Part shown: in pieces, positions 5,837-6,028 of the stretch | Layout: each line of letters begins with the position of its first letter | Position numbering within the stretch: position 1 is the stretch's first letter | Source of the DNA: Prevotellaceae bacterium | Lineage (GTDB): Bacteria > Bacteroidota > Bacteroidia > Bacteroidales > Bacteroidaceae | Direction: 5' to 3' | NCBI GenBank assembly: GCA_031262265.1 | Contig: JAISIB010000177.1 | Coordinates: 1 to 6,028 of the forward strand | Length of the DNA: 6,028 bases | Program-made: the position numbers and the translations under genes | Notes under the pieces: model-generated | The model's database searches: none | Told to the model about the DNA's origin: nothing | Seen by the model: only the letters and a program-made list of their open reading frames with translations

Positions 5837-6028
5837 GTAGATAGCTCCGGTAGGGCATAGCTTTGCCAATGCTTGTCCGACGTTGGGTTTGTTCTCTTCG
5901 GGAATGACCACCTGCATACCGAATCCTCGGTCTTTGAACGTAAATCCGTTGTCGCTGTTGTACACGCATAGGCCGCAACGAATACATTTGGCTTGTTCGA
6001 ACCGCATGGCGTCGTCAATCTGTTGCTT
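4703..6028 (-). CDS. Iron-sulfur domain fused in frame to a PQQ/BamB-like beta-propeller lipoprotein (5' end beyond the window)
   Basis: The frame is open from the right edge to TAG at 4703, with at least seven codons before the ATG at 6007; numbering here starts at that ATG (434 residues). Residues 1-57 are an iron-sulfur module with C8, C11 and C14 and, after a long gap, C51-P-T-G-A, which fits one [4Fe-4S] cluster as in NuoG-like or hydrogenase electron-transfer subunits. Residues 58-73 (LKQLLTVFLITLFISC) read as a lipoprotein signal peptide with Cys73 as the lipid-bearing residue. From about 87 (WKLFRGDAALSGY) to the end is a beta-propeller. Blade strands such as LLWTY (110), TLWNY (189), LLWKY (358) and LLWEY (399), with SP/TP/VP turns at intervals, suggest eight blades as in BamB. 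I see no residues that would show PQQ binding, so a scaffold or sensor role is as likely as an enzyme. The true start is probably upstream of the window. The propeller may also start alone at TTG 5836. The upstream product is probably an oxidoreductase subunit. Confidence 0.8.
   Translation of the reverse strand, partial: KQQIDDAMRFEQAKCIRCGLCVYNSDNGFTFKDRGFGMQVVIPEENKPNVGQALAKLCPTGAIYLKQLLTVFLITLFISCASGTKSSVSGNMNWKLFRGDAALSGYTDTPLPKEPVLLWTYQGGVRTVSSPIVDNGTTDWCDRRGLVKGVNIHGELSFQYDLQTAVEATPMICDSVLYIGRIDGFMSAISLISRDTLWNYETLGQISASPNKMTFEGRQAVVFGSYDNYLYCVDTQGTLLNKFESGYYLNGAAALWKDYVIFGGCDSWVRIINCKTGIPSDSLLLDAYVPASPAIMGDYCYVGDYSGNIYKLLLEHGKIVRHKKIVAENAENGSFVAVPAISEEAFYSFSGERNLQAISRVDGRLLWKYMLKGNVGESSPVVCKDKILVCTKTGIVSILDAETGRLLWEYDTGEQIIGSPAVIKDHFLILTSKGTLLCFGK
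5837..6028 (-). other. C-terminal [4Fe-4S] domain of an upstream iron-sulfur protein
   Basis: The translation from the edge reads KQQIDDAMRFEQAKCIRCGLC and continues through DRGFGMQVVIPEENKP to LCPTGAIY. The CIRCGLC motif, the RGF patch and the closing CPTGA are typical of the small iron-sulfur region that follows a 2Fe-2S domain in NuoG-like proteins. The second cluster of the usual two-cluster form is absent. The N-terminal part, presumably with the 2Fe-2S domain, lies outside the window. It would act in the cytoplasm in electron transfer. The ATG at 6007 is probably an internal methionine, because the conserved-looking sequence continues upstream of it. Confidence 0.65.
5845..5848 (-). promoter_or_regulatory. 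Shine-Dalgarno-like GGAG for the internal TTG start
   Basis: The minus strand reads GGAG, then eight bases, then TTG at 5836, an ideal spacing. It lies inside the codons for the Thr-Gly-Ala of the CPTGAIY motif, where GGA and G are also required by the protein, so coincidence cannot be excluded. Confidence 0.4.

Noticed and set aside
4703..6007. Reading the propeller as a PQQ-dependent dehydrogenase
   Set aside because: The short BamB-like propeller lacks the long insertions, vicinal cysteines and metal-ligand patches of quinoprotein dehydrogenases; only the fold is supported.

Overview
All convincing genes in this window lie on the minus strand and read from the right edge to the left edge. 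The organism looks like a member of the Bacteroidota, perhaps near Tannerella, Porphyromonas or Parabacteroides. The grounds are a TATATTTG element matching the Bacteroidota -7 consensus (TAnnTTTG) before the ABC gene, an A-rich leader without a Shine-Dalgarno site before the transglutaminase gene, and an intermediate GC content. The genus is an inference and was not tested by any search.

In order of transcription: (1) An open frame enters from the right edge. It carries the end of an iron-sulfur protein (CxxCxxC...CP, one [4Fe-4S] site, NuoG/hydrogenase-subunit style) and runs without a stop into a lipoprotein-like, eight-bladed PQQ/BamB-type beta-propeller. At the junction there is a TTG codon with a well-placed GGAG eight bases upstream, so the propeller may also be made separately as a lipoprotein. 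(2) After 100 bases comes a secreted transglutaminase-like cysteine protein with an apparent Cys-His-Asp triad. (3) A 347-base gap holds two diverged copies of a ~30-base repeat, a probable terminator hairpin, a second inverted repeat and the promoter element of the next gene. (4) A LolD/MacB-type ABC ATPase follows. (5) Its FtsX-like permease overlaps the ATPase stop by ATGA and runs off the left edge after 898 residues.

The ATPase and permease form a clear two-gene transporter operon, probably an envelope-directed export or lipid/lipoprotein-handling system of the mechanotransmission type. Its substrate cannot be read from sequence. The propeller and the transglutaminase are both predicted to be exported. 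Nothing in the sequence proves that they work with the transporter, and the terminator and promoter in the gap suggest separate transcription. The most unusual item is the in-frame join between a cytoplasmic-type iron-sulfur domain and an exported propeller.
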